A stretch of 64,000 nt of DNA from Desulfovirgula thermocuniculi DSM 16036 (GCF_000429345.1 NZ_AUBR01000010.1:1-64000), one strand, 5' to 3'. Positions 15,902-25,769 are shown, counted from the first letter of the stretch. Numbers and translations: made by a program. Notes: generated from the letters alone by a model not told the origin.

Positions 15902-17413
15902 TCAACCCCTGCCGCCCGCCGGCAGGATCTCCAGCACCGCCCTTTTCATCTCCGCCGGGCTTACCGTGAGGGTGTGGCGCACGGGCCTTCGCGCCAGGTC
16001 CCTAAGCGGCGCGGGTATTGACAAGCCGGTGAAAGCACTGAGAAGTTCTAGGAGCTCCAGCTCCCCCCTGCCGGCCACGGCCTCCTCTCCCATGACGGCC
16101 AGGGCCACGCTGGAGTTAAACTTAAAGGGGCTGGCGGTGGAGGCCAGGACGGTCTTGTGGGTGTCTCCCGTGACCTCCACGTAGCGCTCGTAAACGTACA
16201 TGCCCACGGCAGTGTGGGGGTCCATGAGGTAGCCGTACGCGCGGTAAACGCGGCGGATGGTTTCCAGCGTGGCCCCGTCGTCGGCAAAATCGGACCAGAA
16301 AACGGCCTGGATCTCCCGGAGCACCCCTTCCTCCACCCGGTAGTGGCCGTACTCCTTTAACGCCTGCATCCAGGAACGCACCCGGGCGGCATCCCGCCCG
16401 CTCACCTCGAAGAGCAGCCGCTCCAGGTTGCTGGAGATGAGGATGTCCATGGAGGGGGAAATGGTGCGGTAAAACTCCCGGCGACGGTCGTAAATGCCGC
16501 TGCGGATGAACTGGGTCAGGACGTTATTTTTGTTGGCCGCACAGATGAGCCGGTGCACCGGGAGGCCCATTTGCCGGGCATAGTAGGCGGCCAGGATGTT
16601 GCCGAAGTTGCCCGTAGGTACCACAAAATTTACCGCCTCGCCGGGGCGGATCTCGCCTTCCCTCAGGAGGTCCAGGTAGGCGGAAAAGTAGTAAACAATC
16701 TGGGGCACCAGGCGGCCCCAGTTGATGGAGTTGGCCGAGGAAAGGCGGCAGCCCAGGCGCGCGGCAAGGGCCTTCACCTCCGGGTCGGCAAAAATCTCCT
16801 TCACCCCGCCCTGCGCCTGGTCGAAGTTTCCCTCCACCGCCACCACGTGCACGTTCTTCCCTTCCTGGGTAACCATCTGCAGTCGCTGCACCTCGCTTAC
16901 TCCCCGGGCCGGGTAGAAGACGACGATGCGCGTCCCCTCCACGTCCCGGAACCCCTCCAGGGCCGCCTTGCCGGTGTCCCCGGAGGTGGCCACCAGGATC
17001 AGCACCTCCCTTTCCCCTCCCGCCCTGGCCAGGGCCCGGGGAAGAAGGCGGGGGAGCAGCTGCAGGGCCATGTCCTTGAAAGCGCAGGTGGGGCCGTGCC
17101 ACAGCTCCAGCACGTAGAGACCGGGAGCAAGCTTTTTCACCGGGGCCACCGCGGGGTGGTCAAACTTACCCCCACCGTACGCCTCATCCACACAAGCGGC
17201 AATTTCCCCGGGGGCAAAGCCGGTGAGGTAAAGTGCGAGCAGGGAGGATGCCCTTGCGGCGTAGGGCATCCCCGCAAGGGCGGCCAGCTCCTCCTTTCCG
17301 ACGGGCACCAGCTTTTCGGGCACGTACAGGCCGCCGTCGGGGGCCATCCCCTCGGCAATGGCCCCGGCGGCGCTGACCGGCAAGGACATGCCTCTCGTAC
17401 TGTAGTACAGCAT
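15902..17413 (-). CDS. thrC: Threonine synthase
   Basis: A 503-residue PLP enzyme that converts O-phosphohomoserine to threonine. The PLP lysine is Lys113 in CAFKDMALQ. The phosphate-binding loop is ATSGDTGKA near 143, and the N-terminal YYSTRG is typical. The length matches the long class of threonine synthases, about 450-510 residues. The ATG at 17413 has GGAG 9 bases upstream. Other threonine genes (hom, thrB) are not beside it. No T-box leader is seen in the 125 bases upstream. Confidence 0.95.
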   Translation of the reverse strand: MLYYSTRGMSLPVSAAGAIAEGMAPDGGLYVPEKLVPVGKEELAALAGMPYAARASSLLALYLTGFAPGEIAACVDEAYGGGKFDHPAVAPVKKLAPGLYVLELWHGPTCAFKDMALQLLPRLLPRALARAGGEREVLILVATSGDTGKAALEGFRDVEGTRIVVFYPARGVSEVQRLQMVTQEGKNVHVVAVEGNFDQAQGGVKEIFADPEVKALAARLGCRLSSANSINWGRLVPQIVYYFSAYLDLLREGEIRPGEAVNFVVPTGNFGNILAAYYARQMGLPVHRLICAANKNNVLTQFIRSGIYDRRREFYRTISPSMDILISSNLERLLFEVSGRDAARVRSWMQALKEYGHYRVEEGVLREIQAVFWSDFADDGATLETIRRVYRAYGYLMDPHTAVGMYVYERYVEVTGDTHKTVLASTASPFKFNSSVALAVMGEEAVAGRGELELLELLSAFTGLSIPAPLRDLARRPVRHTLTVSPAEMKRAVLEILPAGGRG

Positions 17414-17538
17414 AAGGTCAGCTCCTTAGAAAGCAAGCTTCCCTAAAAAGGGAATTTGCCGCCGGTAAAGCGGAATCCTCCCCGCAGGCAGGAAAAGCAG
17501 CCCGCAAAAAGAAAGAGAGAAACGGGGGTGGTGGGGCC

Positions 17539-18444
17539 GTGCTCCACGTCGTCAGCGTGAGCCTTGGTTCGACCGCGCGCGACCACCGGGCGGAAATTGT
17601 CCTCCTGGGCCGGAAAATCCTCGTGGAGCGGCGGGGGACGGACGGCAGCTTGCGCCGTGCGGCAAGGCTCCTGAGGGAGCTTGACGGTCGGGTGGACGCG
17701 ATTTCCCTCGGGGGGATAGACCTTTACCTCTTTGCGGGGCCAAGGCGCTACACCTTTAAGGATGCCCTGCGGCTGGCCGGTGCGGTGCGGCACACGCCGC
17801 TGGTGGACGGCAGCGGCATCAAGGAGACATGGGAGCCCCACGTGGTGGAACTGGCGCGGCAGGAGATCGGCCTGCCGCAGGAAGGGCAAAAGGTGCTCCT
17901 GGCCAGCGCGCTGGACCGCTGGCCGCTGGCCGAAGCTTTCGCCCGGGCGGGCTGCCGCCTCATGATTGGCGACGCCCTCTTTGCCCTGGGCCTGCCCCTG
18001 GTTTTTTCCTCCCTGGATTCCTTTGCTACCGTGGCACGGGTTTTCCTGCCCTTTTTCTGCCGCCTGCCCATTGCCCTCCTTTACCCCACCGGCAAGAGGC
18101 AGGAAAAGAGCCGCCCCCGCTTTGCGGCCCTGTACCGGCAAGCAGACATCCTGGCCGGCGACTTCCACTTCCTGCGGCGCTACCTCCCGCAAGATCTCGG
18201 GGGAAAAGCCGTCTTTACCAGCACCCTCACCCGGCAGGACGTGGAGGAGCTGGCCCAAAGAGGGGTGCGTTGGCTGGTGACCTTTGCTCCGGAAATGGAG
18301 GGGCGCTGGTTTGGGGCCAACGTCCTGGAGGCCATCTGCACGGCCCTGCTAAAGAGCAGGGGGGTAAAGGAAATAAAGCCCTCCCTTTACCGGCCCCTCC
18401 TGGCGGAAGCCGGGCTGGCCCCGGGAATTTACCGCCTGAATTGA
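17539..18444 (+). CDS. Conserved protein of the family labelled 'quinate 5-dehydrogenase'
   Basis: A 301-residue soluble protein opening HVVSVSLGSTARDH, with GGIDLYLFAG near residue 55 and PLVDGSG near residue 85. I recognise this as a Firmicute family that databases often label quinate 5-dehydrogenase. The sequence shows no Rossmann GxGxxG motif and no shikimate-dehydrogenase signature, so I would not trust that name. The start is GTG with GGGGGTGGTGGGG upstream. It is divergent from threonine synthase and precedes an FMN oxidoreductase by 87 bases. The substrate is unknown. Confidence 0.6.
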   Translation: MLHVVSVSLGSTARDHRAEIVLLGRKILVERRGTDGSLRRAARLLRELDGRVDAISLGGIDLYLFAGPRRYTFKDALRLAGAVRHTPLVDGSGIKETWEPHVVELARQEIGLPQEGQKVLLASALDRWPLAEAFARAGCRLMIGDALFALGLPLVFSSLDSFATVARVFLPFFCRLPIALLYPTGKRQEKSRPRFAALYRQADILAGDFHFLRRYLPQDLGGKAVFTSTLTRQDVEELAQRGVRWLVTFAPEMEGRWFGANVLEAICTALLKSRGVKEIKPSLYRPLLAEAGLAPGIYRLN

Positions 18445-18531
18445 TCTTCCAGGAGGAAAAGCCGGTGGGGAAGGCTAAATATTATAAGGTCTGATCAGCA
18501 GGTGTCTAGCTGCAAGGAGGTTAGAGGAACG

Positions 18532-19551
18532 GTGAATTACAAGGAGCTGCGGGAAGCGGCCCGCGAAAAGCTGAAAGGTTACTGCCGCGTGTGCCCCGTC
18601 TGCGACGGGAGGGCCTGCGCCGGGGAAGTGCCGGGCATGGGCGGCACGGGCACGGGGTCCTCTTTCCGTGCCAACGTGGAAGCCCTGGCCCGCTACCGCC
18701 TGAACCTGCGCACCCTCCACGGAGCCAAAGACCCGGACACCAGCCTGACGCTCTTTGGCCAGAAGCTCTCCACTCCCATCCTGGCGGCGCCCATGACCGG
18801 CGTCTCCTACAACATGGGCGGCGCCCTGACGGAGCGGGAGTTCATCGGCATGATCATGGCCGGCGCCCGCGCCGCCGGCAGCATAGGCATGTGCGGGGAC
18901 GGCGGGGACCCGCAATTCTATGCTTCCGGGCTGGAGGCCATTGCCGAGCAGGACGGCCACGGCATCCCCATCATCAAGCCCCGGGAGCAAAAGGCCATCA
19001 TCGAGCGCATCCGCCGTGCCGAGGAGGCCGGGGCCCCTGCCGTGGGCGTGGATGTGGACGGGGCCGGTCTGGTTACCATGGCCCTCTTCGGCCAGCCCGT
19101 AGGGCCCAAGACGGCGGAGGAGCTGAAGGAGCTTGTGGCCTCCACCCGCCTCCCCTTCATCGTCAAGGGCATCATGACCGTAGACGAAGCCCTGTTGGCG
19201 GTGGAAGCGGGGGCGGCAGCCATCGTCGTCTCCAACCACGGCGGGCGCATCCTGGACCACACCCCCGGCGCCGCCGAGGTGCTGCCGGAAATCGCCAGGG
19301 CGGTAAAGGGCCGCGTAACCATCCTGGCCGACGGCGGGGTGCGCTCGGGCGTGGATGTGCTCAAGCTGCTGGCCCTGGGGGCGGATGCGGTGCTGGTGGG
19401 GCGGCCCCTGGTCATCGGCGCCTTTGGCGGCGGCGCGGAGGGCGTCAAGTTCATCATTGAAAAGTACACCGGCGAGCTGAAGCAGGCCATGATCCTCACC
19501 GGCTGCGCCACCCTCAAGGACATCGACGAGCGGGTCTTGCGCCCGCTTTAA
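18532..19551 (+). CDS. FMN-dependent alpha-hydroxy-acid oxidizing protein
   Basis: A 339-residue TIM-barrel flavoprotein of the glycolate/lactate oxidase family. Visible motifs are SNHGGR with the catalytic His near 236, ILADGGVRSG and GADAVLVGRP for FMN phosphate, and PFIVKGIMTVDEA with the FMN-binding Lys. It oxidises a 2-hydroxy acid to the 2-oxo acid. Before the barrel it has a compact four-Cys motif, CRVCPVCDGRAC (residues about 18-29), which classical oxidases lack; a metal or Fe-S site is possible. I chose the GTG at 18532 because AAGGAGG lies 11 bases upstream; a GTG at 18502 has none. A strong terminator follows, so the transcript ends here. Confidence 0.87.
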   Translation: MNYKELREAAREKLKGYCRVCPVCDGRACAGEVPGMGGTGTGSSFRANVEALARYRLNLRTLHGAKDPDTSLTLFGQKLSTPILAAPMTGVSYNMGGALTEREFIGMIMAGARAAGSIGMCGDGGDPQFYASGLEAIAEQDGHGIPIIKPREQKAIIERIRRAEEAGAPAVGVDVDGAGLVTMALFGQPVGPKTAEELKELVASTRLPFIVKGIMTVDEALLAVEAGAAAIVVSNHGGRILDHTPGAAEVLPEIARAVKGRVTILADGGVRSGVDVLKLLALGADAVLVGRPLVIGAFGGGAEGVKFIIEKYTGELKQAMILTGCATLKDIDERVLRPL

Positions 19552-19563
19552 TACCGCACCGGC

Positions 19564-19615
19564 AAGCCCCCGGCAAAGCGAAAACGCCCCTTGCCGGGGG
19601 CTTTATTTTATTTTT
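19564..19615 (+). terminator. Rho-independent terminator after the hydroxy-acid oxidase
   Basis: AAGCCCCCGGCAA (19564-19576) pairs with TTGCCGGGGGCTT (19591-19603), 13 bp, followed by TATTTTATTTTT. It terminates plus-strand transcription and abuts the stop of the convergent HIT gene. Confidence 0.93.
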
Positions 19616-20093
19616 CGGCCGCCAGGGCTTCTTTTAGCTTGCGGTAGGTGGTGTCCAGGGCCTCGGAGATAACCCTCACGTCCCCCAGCACGGGCATGAA
19701 ATTGGTGTCGCCGGCCCAGCGGGGCACCACGTGGATGTGGAAGTGGCCGGGCACGCCCGCCCCGGCGATTTTTCCCAGGTTCACGCCGATGTTAAAGCCG
19801 TCCGGGCGAAAGGCGGCCCGCAACAGCCGCACGGCCTTGCGGGTGGCCTGCATCAGCTCCAGCATCTCCTCGTCCGTGAGGTCCTCCAGCTCTCCCACAT
19901 GGCGCTTGGGGGCAATCAACAGGTGGCCGTTGGTATAGGGGTAAATGTTGAGCAGGACAAAAACCCTCTCTCCCCGCCAGAGCACGTGGTTTGCTTCATC
20001 CTCGCCGGCGCCGAGCTTCTCGCAGAAAAAACAGCCCCCGCCGTGGTCTTTACCGATGTAGACCGTGCGCCAGGGCGCCCAGAGGCGTTCCAA
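19608..20093 (-). CDS. HIT family nucleotide hydrolase/transferase
   Basis: A 161-residue histidine-triad protein with GHFHIHVVPRW near residue 116, the HxHxHxx active site. The N-terminal CFFCEK and the later HV resemble the zinc-linked Cys/His pair of GalT/Ap4A-phosphorylase-like members. LNIYPYTNGHLLIAPKRHVG is the typical substrate-binding stretch. Members act on AMP esters, Ap4A or nucleoside phosphoramidates. The TTG start has GGAGGAGG 8 bases upstream. It is monocistronic and convergent with the FMN oxidase. Confidence 0.9.
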   Translation of the reverse strand: MERLWAPWRTVYIGKDHGGGCFFCEKLGAGEDEANHVLWRGERVFVLLNIYPYTNGHLLIAPKRHVGELEDLTDEEMLELMQATRKAVRLLRAAFRPDGFNIGVNLGKIAGAGVPGHFHIHVVPRWAGDTNFMPVLGDVRVISEALDTTYRKLKEALAAEK

Positions 20094-20177
20094 GCTTCAT
20101 CCTCCTCCTTACCTGCTTTTTTCTACCTTGTTCTTCTCCCGGCTGCCCCATCCCTCCTCCTCTCCCTTACACCGTTC

Positions 20178-20206
20178 TTGCCATTCCCCGCACCGTGGAG
20201 TATGAT
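20178..20206 (+). promoter_or_regulatory. Promoter of the Cas3-like gene
   Basis: TTGCCA (20178-20183) and TATGAT (20201-20206) are spaced by exactly 17 bases, 5/6 and 5/6 matches to the sigma-A consensus. The start would be near 20213, about 40 bases before the ATG at 20254. Confidence 0.65.
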
Positions 20207-20253
20207 ATGAAGAAGTACAAATTTTTTTGCAATTGGGGGAGCCTCCGGCCATC

Positions 20254-22434
20254 ATGAGCCGTCCCATCCTGGCCAAAAAACGACCGGGCAAGCACATCTT
20301 CCAGACCCTGGCAGGCCATACCGAAGATGCCCTCCATGCCCTGGCGGCCTACCTCCGGGAGCACCGGGAAACGGTGGCAGGCCTGGTCCGGGAGCAGGAT
20401 CTTTCTTTCCGGGAATTCTGCCAGGTTCTCTTCCTGGCCCTTTTCCTGCACGATCTCGGCAAGGCCACCCGGGAGTTCCAGGACCGCCTGGTAAAAGAAG
20501 AGCTGGGCCGGGAACTCTCCCACACCTTCTTTAGCTTGCCCCTGGTGCACACGGATCTACCCCCGGAGCAAAACCTCCTGGTCAGGGTTTTAGTGCTCAC
20601 CCACCACACGCAGCCCTTTGACGAGCTGTACTACACATTCGATCCCCTGCCCCGGGTTAGTTATATGATTGAAGAGATAAAGGAGTTCCTGAGCCTCTAC
20701 CCGCTCTTCTACGAGAGGCACTTCCGGGAAATTTTCCCCCTGTGCGCCCACCCCCTCTTACCGCCGCAGGGCCTCCCGCAGCGGGACCTCCGGGAAGAGC
20801 TACGCAAAGAGGTCACCAGGCTGCACCGGGAGGTAAGGGCAGGCTGGCCGCCCGCCCGCTTAAAAGCGGTATACTGCCTGGCGGCAACCCTCCTGAAATA
20901 CTGCGACAGCCAGGCCAGCCGGGCCTTTCTGGAAGCGGACTTGGAGGAAGGCGTTTACGGCCCCGTCCTGCCGGCCCAGGGGAAAGGCGCAGGTTCTTCC
21001 CCCGGCACCCTTCCCCGCCGGCACGGCACGCCCGGGGCGGGCCCCGGGGGCCGGCACAGGTACGCCCTGCTTCTCCTGCCTCCCGGGAGGCAGAGGCTGG
21101 AGGCGGCCCTGGCCCGGGCCCTGGACCTTTCCCGCCGGACGCGGCGGGAAAAGCTGGTCTGGATTACTCCCGCGCAGCACGCTTCGGGTCTTGTTTACAC
21201 CGGGCTTTCCCGGCTGCTCGAGCCCCTAGAGGTGGAAATGGTACACGCCCCCAGCTACTTTGCCGCCGATCCCTACGCCTGGGGCCTTCCCCCGGAAAAC
21301 GGCAGCAGGAATAACAAGGACGCCGGCCTGAGGGCGCACATCTTTTCCGCACCGGTCACCGTAGCTACCCTCGACCACCTGGTTTTTTCCCTGGTCCACG
21401 GCTTCCGCTACGCCGACTACGCCCTGGGAAACCTTTTAAAGTCAGTGGTGGTCGTCGACGGGCTCCCTGCCCCGGGAAGCCCGGCCCTGGGCTATACCCT
21501 AGACGCCCTGGAGTTGCTCCGCCGGCTGCACATCCCCCACATAATCGTGGAGGGGCTGCTCGCCCCCTCCCTGAAGGCCTTTTTAGAAGAAGCGGGCTAC
21601 GAGGTCGTGGAGGAAGGAGGCGGCTTCAGGGAGCCCCGCTTTGAGCCGGCACTATCCTGCGGGCACCTCACGCAGGCGGTTGTGGAGCGCTTTCCCCGCC
21701 TTCCCCGGCAGGTGGTCTTTGCCCCGGACGCCCCCTCAGCCGCAAGGTTGGCCCGCGAGCTGCGCGCCTTCCTCCCGCCGGAGCACCTCTTCGTCCACCA
21801 CTCCCTCTTTAACCACCGGGACCGCCTGCGGCGGGAAATGCACCTCTGTACGCTGGCGCAAAGAAAGACCCCCTGGGTGCTGGTAACCGACGGCACCCTG
21901 GATGCCGCGTGCCTTCCGGCGTGCGATGCGGTGCACACCGGAGAAGCCGGCGCCGCGGTACTGGTACGCCGCTGTTTCCCCCTCTGGGACGGCGGCCACC
22001 TCGTGCTCCACCTGCCGGAAGGCGGGAGGGGTAACCGGGCACTTCCCTGGCACGGCGGCAAGTCGCGCTTAACCGGCCTGGCGGCAGCCCTGGAGGAAGA
22101 GTTAAGGGCGCACCGGCCCGGGCCCACCAACCTCCGGGAGGTTTTCCTGGCCTGCATCCTTTCCGGCCCTTCCCCGCGGGAAGTGCGCTATTCACGGCAG
22201 CCCCTGGTCGGCCTCTGGCCTTACCCCGCGCGGCTGATGGATGTGCTGCCGCAGTGCTTCTGGGACGGTGCCTCAAGCCCGCCGCCGGATCTCCGCCAGC
22301 TTTGCGTAAAGCTGCCCGCGGCATGGCATGAGCAAAAGGCCGCCTGGTTTTCCATTGCCGAAGGGCCGGCAGGGAAACTCGTCCTCTGCCACCTGCCCTA
22401 CTGCCCGCAGGGCGGCCTGGAAATGCCCGCATAG
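20254..22434 (+). CDS. Orphan Cas3-like protein: intact HD nuclease motifs, degenerate helicase
   Basis: A 726-residue protein with Cas3 architecture. The N-terminal HD domain (about 15-235) keeps His22 (GHTEDAL), His66-Asp67 (LFLHDLGKA), His117-His118 (LTHHTQPF) and a late Asp in KYCDSQAS. The following 480 residues align by pattern with Cas3 helicase. However, motif I reads [11 protein letters not shown] near 274 (no Lys/Thr), motif II reads [11 protein letters not shown] near 398 (no DExH), and SAT and QRxGRxxR are gone. The frame is long, intact and in normal codon use, so it is probably under selection rather than decaying. No CRISPR array, Cascade or other cas gene is nearby. The ATG at 20254 has GGGGGAG 12 bases upstream. 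The activity is unknown. Confidence 0.75.
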   Translation: MSRPILAKKRPGKHIFQTLAGHTEDALHALAAYLREHRETVAGLVREQDLSFREFCQVLFLALFLHDLGKATREFQDRLVKEELGRELSHTFFSLPLVHTDLPPEQNLLVRVLVLTHHTQPFDELYYTFDPLPRVSYMIEEIKEFLSLYPLFYERHFREIFPLCAHPLLPPQGLPQRDLREELRKEVTRLHREVRAGWPPARLKAVYCLAATLLKYCDSQASRAFLEADLEEGVYGPVLPAQGKGAGSSPGTLPRRHGTPGAGPGGRHRYALLLLPPGRQRLEAALARALDLSRRTRREKLVWITPAQHASGLVYTGLSRLLEPLEVEMVHAPSYFAADPYAWGLPPENGSRNNKDAGLRAHIFSAPVTVATLDHLVFSLVHGFRYADYALGNLLKSVVVVDGLPAPGSPALGYTLDALELLRRLHIPHIIVEGLLAPSLKAFLEEAGYEVVEEGGGFREPRFEPALSCGHLTQAVVERFPRLPRQVVFAPDAPSAARLARELRAFLPPEHLFVHHSLFNHRDRLRREMHLCTLAQRKTPWVLVTDGTLDAACLPACDAVHTGEAGAAVLVRRCFPLWDGGHLVLHLPEGGRGNRALPWHGGKSRLTGLAAALEEELRAHRPGPTNLREVFLACILSGPSPREVRYSRQPLVGLWPYPARLMDVLPQCFWDGASSPPPDLRQLCVKLPAAWHEQKAAWFSIAEGPAGKLVLCHLPYCPQGGLEMPA

Positions 22435-22456
22435 ACGCGTACGGGGGGAGATGTCC

Positions 22457-23590
22457 ATGCTCATTCGCCGGCGTATTTTCCTGGCGGGTTTTCTCTGCGG
22501 AGTTATCCCGGCGGCTCTCCTGGCCGCCTCCCGGGCAGCGGCCGGTTCCCATCCACCGGCTGCCCTGGTGGCAACCGCAGCCGCCGCCTGGGCGCTCACC
22601 GCCGCCGTGCTCTGCCTCGTCTTGCGCCCTCTGCAAAAAGACCTGCAGGAGATCCTCGCCGCCACCGCCGGTTACCTGAAAGGCAACGTGGTCTCCGGCA
22701 TAAGACCCGGGGGGTGGGGGGAGGCGGGGCACATGAAGAGAAGCATGGCGGAACTGGAAAGGCAGCTCTGCCGGTACCTGGAGCACGTGGCCGGCATCAC
22801 CGAGGGGCTTTTTGCCCTGGGAGGGCCCATTAACGAGGCCACCGGACGGGTAAGCGCCGCCAGCCAGGAAGAGGCGGCCCGCATCCAGGAGATGTACAAC
22901 AGGGTGAGGGAACTGGCGGAAAGCACCCTTTCTGCCGCCGCCCTTGCCGAAGAAGCCCTGGAACTGGCCCGGAAAACCAGCCGGCTCACCGGGGAGGGCA
23001 GCCGGCTCATTGGGGAAGTGGCCGCGAGCATGGAGGAGATCGACCGGGCCATGGGCGCCCTGGAAAGGGGCGCCGGCAAGATCGGCGAGATTACCGTGGC
23101 CATGGGCCGCATAGCCGAAGAAACCAACCTGCTGGCCTTAAACGCGGCCATCGAAGCCTCACGGGCGGGCAGGGAAGGCAGGGGCTTTGCCGTGGTAGCC
23201 GAAGAAGTGCGCGCCCTGGCCGAAAAGTCCGCCCAGGCGGCCAGGGAGATAAGCCAGCTCGTCAGGGAAATGGAGGAAGAGTCAAAAGAAACCCTGCAGG
23301 CCATTAAAGAGGGCGTGGAAGCAGGCGGCGAGACCCTGGAAACCTTCCGGCAAATTAAAAACTATGTGGAACAGATGGCCCCTTCGGTGCAGGCCCTGGC
23401 GGAAACCTTTGCCCGCCAGAATCAGCTCACCGCCAGCATCACCGAACGGGTGCACGCCCTGGCCGCCGCCGCCGAGCAGACTTCGGCCACTTCCCAGGAG
23501 GTAGCCGCCACCACCCACCAGATCACCGGCCTGGCGGCGAAGTTCCGCCAGGTGGTGGACATCTTCTGCCTGGCGAAAGGGGGGAGGTAG
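22457..23590 (+). CDS. Methyl-accepting chemotaxis protein without periplasmic domain
   Basis: A 377-residue chemoreceptor. Two transmembrane segments (about 5-27 and 38-59) are separated by only a short loop, so there is no periplasmic sensor. A HAMP-like linker follows, then the coiled-coil signalling domain with the conserved tip [21 protein letters not shown] near residue 225. It would signal to CheA/CheW from a membrane or cytoplasmic stimulus. ATG 22457 is chosen because GGGGGGAG lies 6 bases upstream; ATG 22451 touches that site. It starts 22 bases after the Cas3-like stop and ends one base before the next receptor, so the three genes probably form one transcript. The tip deviates only conservatively from consensus. 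Confidence 0.93.
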   Translation: MLIRRRIFLAGFLCGVIPAALLAASRAAAGSHPPAALVATAAAAWALTAAVLCLVLRPLQKDLQEILAATAGYLKGNVVSGIRPGGWGEAGHMKRSMAELERQLCRYLEHVAGITEGLFALGGPINEATGRVSAASQEEAARIQEMYNRVRELAESTLSAAALAEEALELARKTSRLTGEGSRLIGEVAASMEEIDRAMGALERGAGKIGEITVAMGRIAEETNLLALNAAIEASRAGREGRGFAVVAEEVRALAEKSAQAAREISQLVREMEEESKETLQAIKEGVEAGGETLETFRQIKNYVEQMAPSVQALAETFARQNQLTASITERVHALAAAAEQTSATSQEVAATTHQITGLAAKFRQVVDIFCLAKGGR

Positions 23591-24727
23591 GTGTTTCCCT
23601 CGCTGTACAGGCTGGCCGCGCTCCTCTCCTTCATGGCGTCCGCCCTCCCCGCCCTCTGCCTGGCGTGGAAATGGCACCCCCTGGCTTTCATCCTTGCCGC
23701 CCTGGCAGGCGGGCTCATTACAGGTGGGGGGTTCTGGCTTTTCCTGGGGCCGCGCGCCACAGCCCTCGCGGAGGCCGCCGGAGCCATGGAGGCCATTGCC
23801 CGGGGCGACCTGCGCTACCGCACCTTCCGCTATGCCCGCCGGGATGAGCTGGGGCAAATTATGGAAAACATCTCCAAAATGCTCAAGGGCTACAACAAAC
23901 ACATCTCCCAGATACACTTCAACATGCGCGCCCTGGAAGAAGGAGCCGCCCAGGTAAACTCGGGCATGGAACAGGTTACCGCCTCCAGCCAGGCCCAGGC
24001 CGAGCAGGTAGGCGGCCTGCTCAAGGAGATGGAAGTCATGGCCGCCCAGTTTGCCGGCGTGTCCGCAAAAACAAGTGAGGTGCTGGAGGTGGTCTCCTTA
24101 ACCTTTGAGGCGGCAGAAAAAGGGGCCGGGACCATCGGGCGCTTCGCCCGGCAGATGGACGGGCTCACGGCCAAAATGGCCGGCCTGAAGGAAAGGGCGG
24201 GCACGGTAACCCGCACCGTACAGGTGACGGCACACGTGGCCAGGCAGACGGGCCTCCTGGCCTTAAACGCCTCCATTGAGGCCGCGCGCGCCAAGGGAGG
24301 AGGGCGGGGCTTTGCCGTGGTGGCCCAGCAGATAGGCAAGCTGGCCCAAAACTCCGCGCACTCAGGGCAGCAGATAGGCGAGCTTCTGGCGGAAATAGCT
24401 GCAGGAACCTCCCGGGCAGAAGAAGCCGTAAGGCGGGGCGCAGACCTGGTGAAACAGGCAGGGGAATTGCTTGAGGCTATAAACGCAGCCGTCTCCCGCT
24501 GCCGCTCGGCCATTGAAGAAATAAACCGCCGCGCCCAGGAACAGGCCTCCTCTGCCCGAACCATCACGCAGGCGGCAGAAGCCGTGGCCGCCTTCTCACA
24601 GCAAGCTGCGGCCACCGCCTGCCAGAGCTTTTCCCACCTCGCAGAGCTGGCGCGCCTCACCAGAAAGCTGCGGGAGGTGGAAAGCGTCTACCAGAGCTGG
24701 GGAAGCAACCTGCAGGGGCAGGCATGA
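23591..24727 (+). CDS. Methyl-accepting chemotaxis protein, second of a tandem pair
   Basis: A 378-residue chemoreceptor with two close transmembrane segments (about 7-22 and 28-47) and an intact [13 protein letters not shown], eight residues, [12 protein letters not shown]. The signalling domain has the tip [20 protein letters not shown], with a T-to-G change in the usual QTNLLALNA. The GTG start directly follows the stop of the preceding receptor and has GGGGAGG at short spacing, which indicates translational coupling. It is paralogous to the interrupted receptor at 6328/10004 and gives the template for its HAMP length. No other che genes are in the window. Confidence 0.92.
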   Translation: MFPSLYRLAALLSFMASALPALCLAWKWHPLAFILAALAGGLITGGGFWLFLGPRATALAEAAGAMEAIARGDLRYRTFRYARRDELGQIMENISKMLKGYNKHISQIHFNMRALEEGAAQVNSGMEQVTASSQAQAEQVGGLLKEMEVMAAQFAGVSAKTSEVLEVVSLTFEAAEKGAGTIGRFARQMDGLTAKMAGLKERAGTVTRTVQVTAHVARQTGLLALNASIEAARAKGGGRGFAVVAQQIGKLAQNSAHSGQQIGELLAEIAAGTSRAEEAVRRGADLVKQAGELLEAINAAVSRCRSAIEEINRRAQEQASSARTITQAAEAVAAFSQQAAATACQSFSHLAELARLTRKLREVESVYQSWGSNLQGQA

Positions 24728-24779
24728 TGAGGCACGGTCAAATCACCATGGCAGGGATTAAAAGAGGGGGGAGCCGCAC

Positions 24780-25769
24780 ATGGTGCTGGTTACCGGGGCC
24801 ACCGGGCTGGTGGGCCGCCACCTCGTCCCCGCCCTGCTGGAAGCGGGCTTCCGCGTGCGCTGCCTCGTCAGGGACGAGGAAAGGGCCCGCTCCCTGCTGG
24901 GCAGCGGGCCGGAGCTGGTGCGGGGAGACGTGTGCGACCCGGCATCCCTGGCCGGGGCCTGCCGCGGGGCGGCAGCCGTCATCCACCTGGTGGCCATCAT
25001 CAGGGAAAAAGAAGGGCTTACCTTTGAGATGGTCAACGTGGAAGGGACCCGTAACGTGGTGGAGGCCGCCAAGGCCGCCGGCTGCCGGCGGTTCATCCAC
25101 ATGAGCGCCCTGGGAGCCACCCCCGACCCGGCCTTCCGCTACGCCCACTCCAAGTGGTTGGGGGAAGAGGCCGTGCGAGGTAGCGGCCTGGACTGGACCA
25201 TCTTCCGCCCCTCCGTGCTCTACGGGCGGGGCTTCGGCTTCTTTGACCGCCTGGCGCAGTCGCTGAAATTCTGCCCTCCTCCCCTTGCCCCGGCCATCCT
25301 CTCCCGCACCCGCTTCCAGCCGCTGGCGGCAGAAGACCTGGCGCGCTGCGTGGTGCTGGCCTTAAAGGACCCGTCCTCCGCCGGGAAGATTTACGAGCTC
25401 GGCGGCCCGGAGCACCTCACCTACGGCCAAATGCTGGATGCCTGGCTGGCCGCCAACGGCATCACCCGCCTCAAGCTCCCCATCCCCCTGTTCCTCGTGC
25501 GCCTTGCCGTGCCGCTCCTGGAACGGCTCCTCCCGGATCCCCCGGTGACCGCCGTGGAGCTAAAGCAAATGGAAGTGGATAACACTACGGATCCCGACGC
25601 GGTGGAAAAACACTTCGGCTTTAAGCCGAGGCCCCTAGCCCGGGGGCTGGCGGAACTCCGGCGCCGGCGGGAAAATCCTCCCAGCCCCTTAATCCTGCGA
25701 CAATTTTTTAAAAAGCTAGCAGGAATTTTTACCGGCGGTAGCAGGAAATTGCCACCTCCCGGCGAATAA
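24780..25769 (+). CDS. NAD(P)-binding atypical SDR / NDUFA9-like epimerase
   Basis: A 329-residue Rossmann protein. VLVTGATGLVGRHLVPALL at the N-terminus is the nucleotide loop (TGxxGxxG). YAHSKWLGEE near 120 replaces the classical YxxxK with an atypical-SDR arrangement (Y-x3-K). The C-terminal half resembles the complex I NDUFA9/YwnB-like group that tends to bind NADP without an obvious substrate. A hydrophobic stretch near 235 (FLVRLAVPLLERLLP) may contact membrane. The ATG at 24780 has AGAGGGGGGAG upstream. It lies between the chemoreceptor pair and the agr-like genes. The function is not assignable beyond the family. Confidence 0.83.
   Translation: MVLVTGATGLVGRHLVPALLEAGFRVRCLVRDEERARSLLGSGPELVRGDVCDPASLAGACRGAAAVIHLVAIIREKEGLTFEMVNVEGTRNVVEAAKAAGCRRFIHMSALGATPDPAFRYAHSKWLGEEAVRGSGLDWTIFRPSVLYGRGFGFFDRLAQSLKFCPPPLAPAILSRTRFQPLAAEDLARCVVLALKDPSSAGKIYELGGPEHLTYGQMLDAWLAANGITRLKLPIPLFLVRLAVPLLERLLPDPPVTAVELKQMEVDNTTDPDAVEKHFGFKPRPLARGLAELRRRRENPPSPLILRQFFKKLAGIFTGGSRKLPPPGE

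Noticed and set aside
18485-18503. GGTCTGATCAG as a GntR/LldR operator before the hydroxy-acid oxidase
   Set aside because: Tempting because LldR controls lactate genes, but the palindrome is incomplete and no promoter elements fit around it.
20254-22434. CRISPR locus around the Cas3-like gene
   Set aside because: No direct repeats with spacers and no Cascade or Cas1/Cas2 genes are visible on either side.
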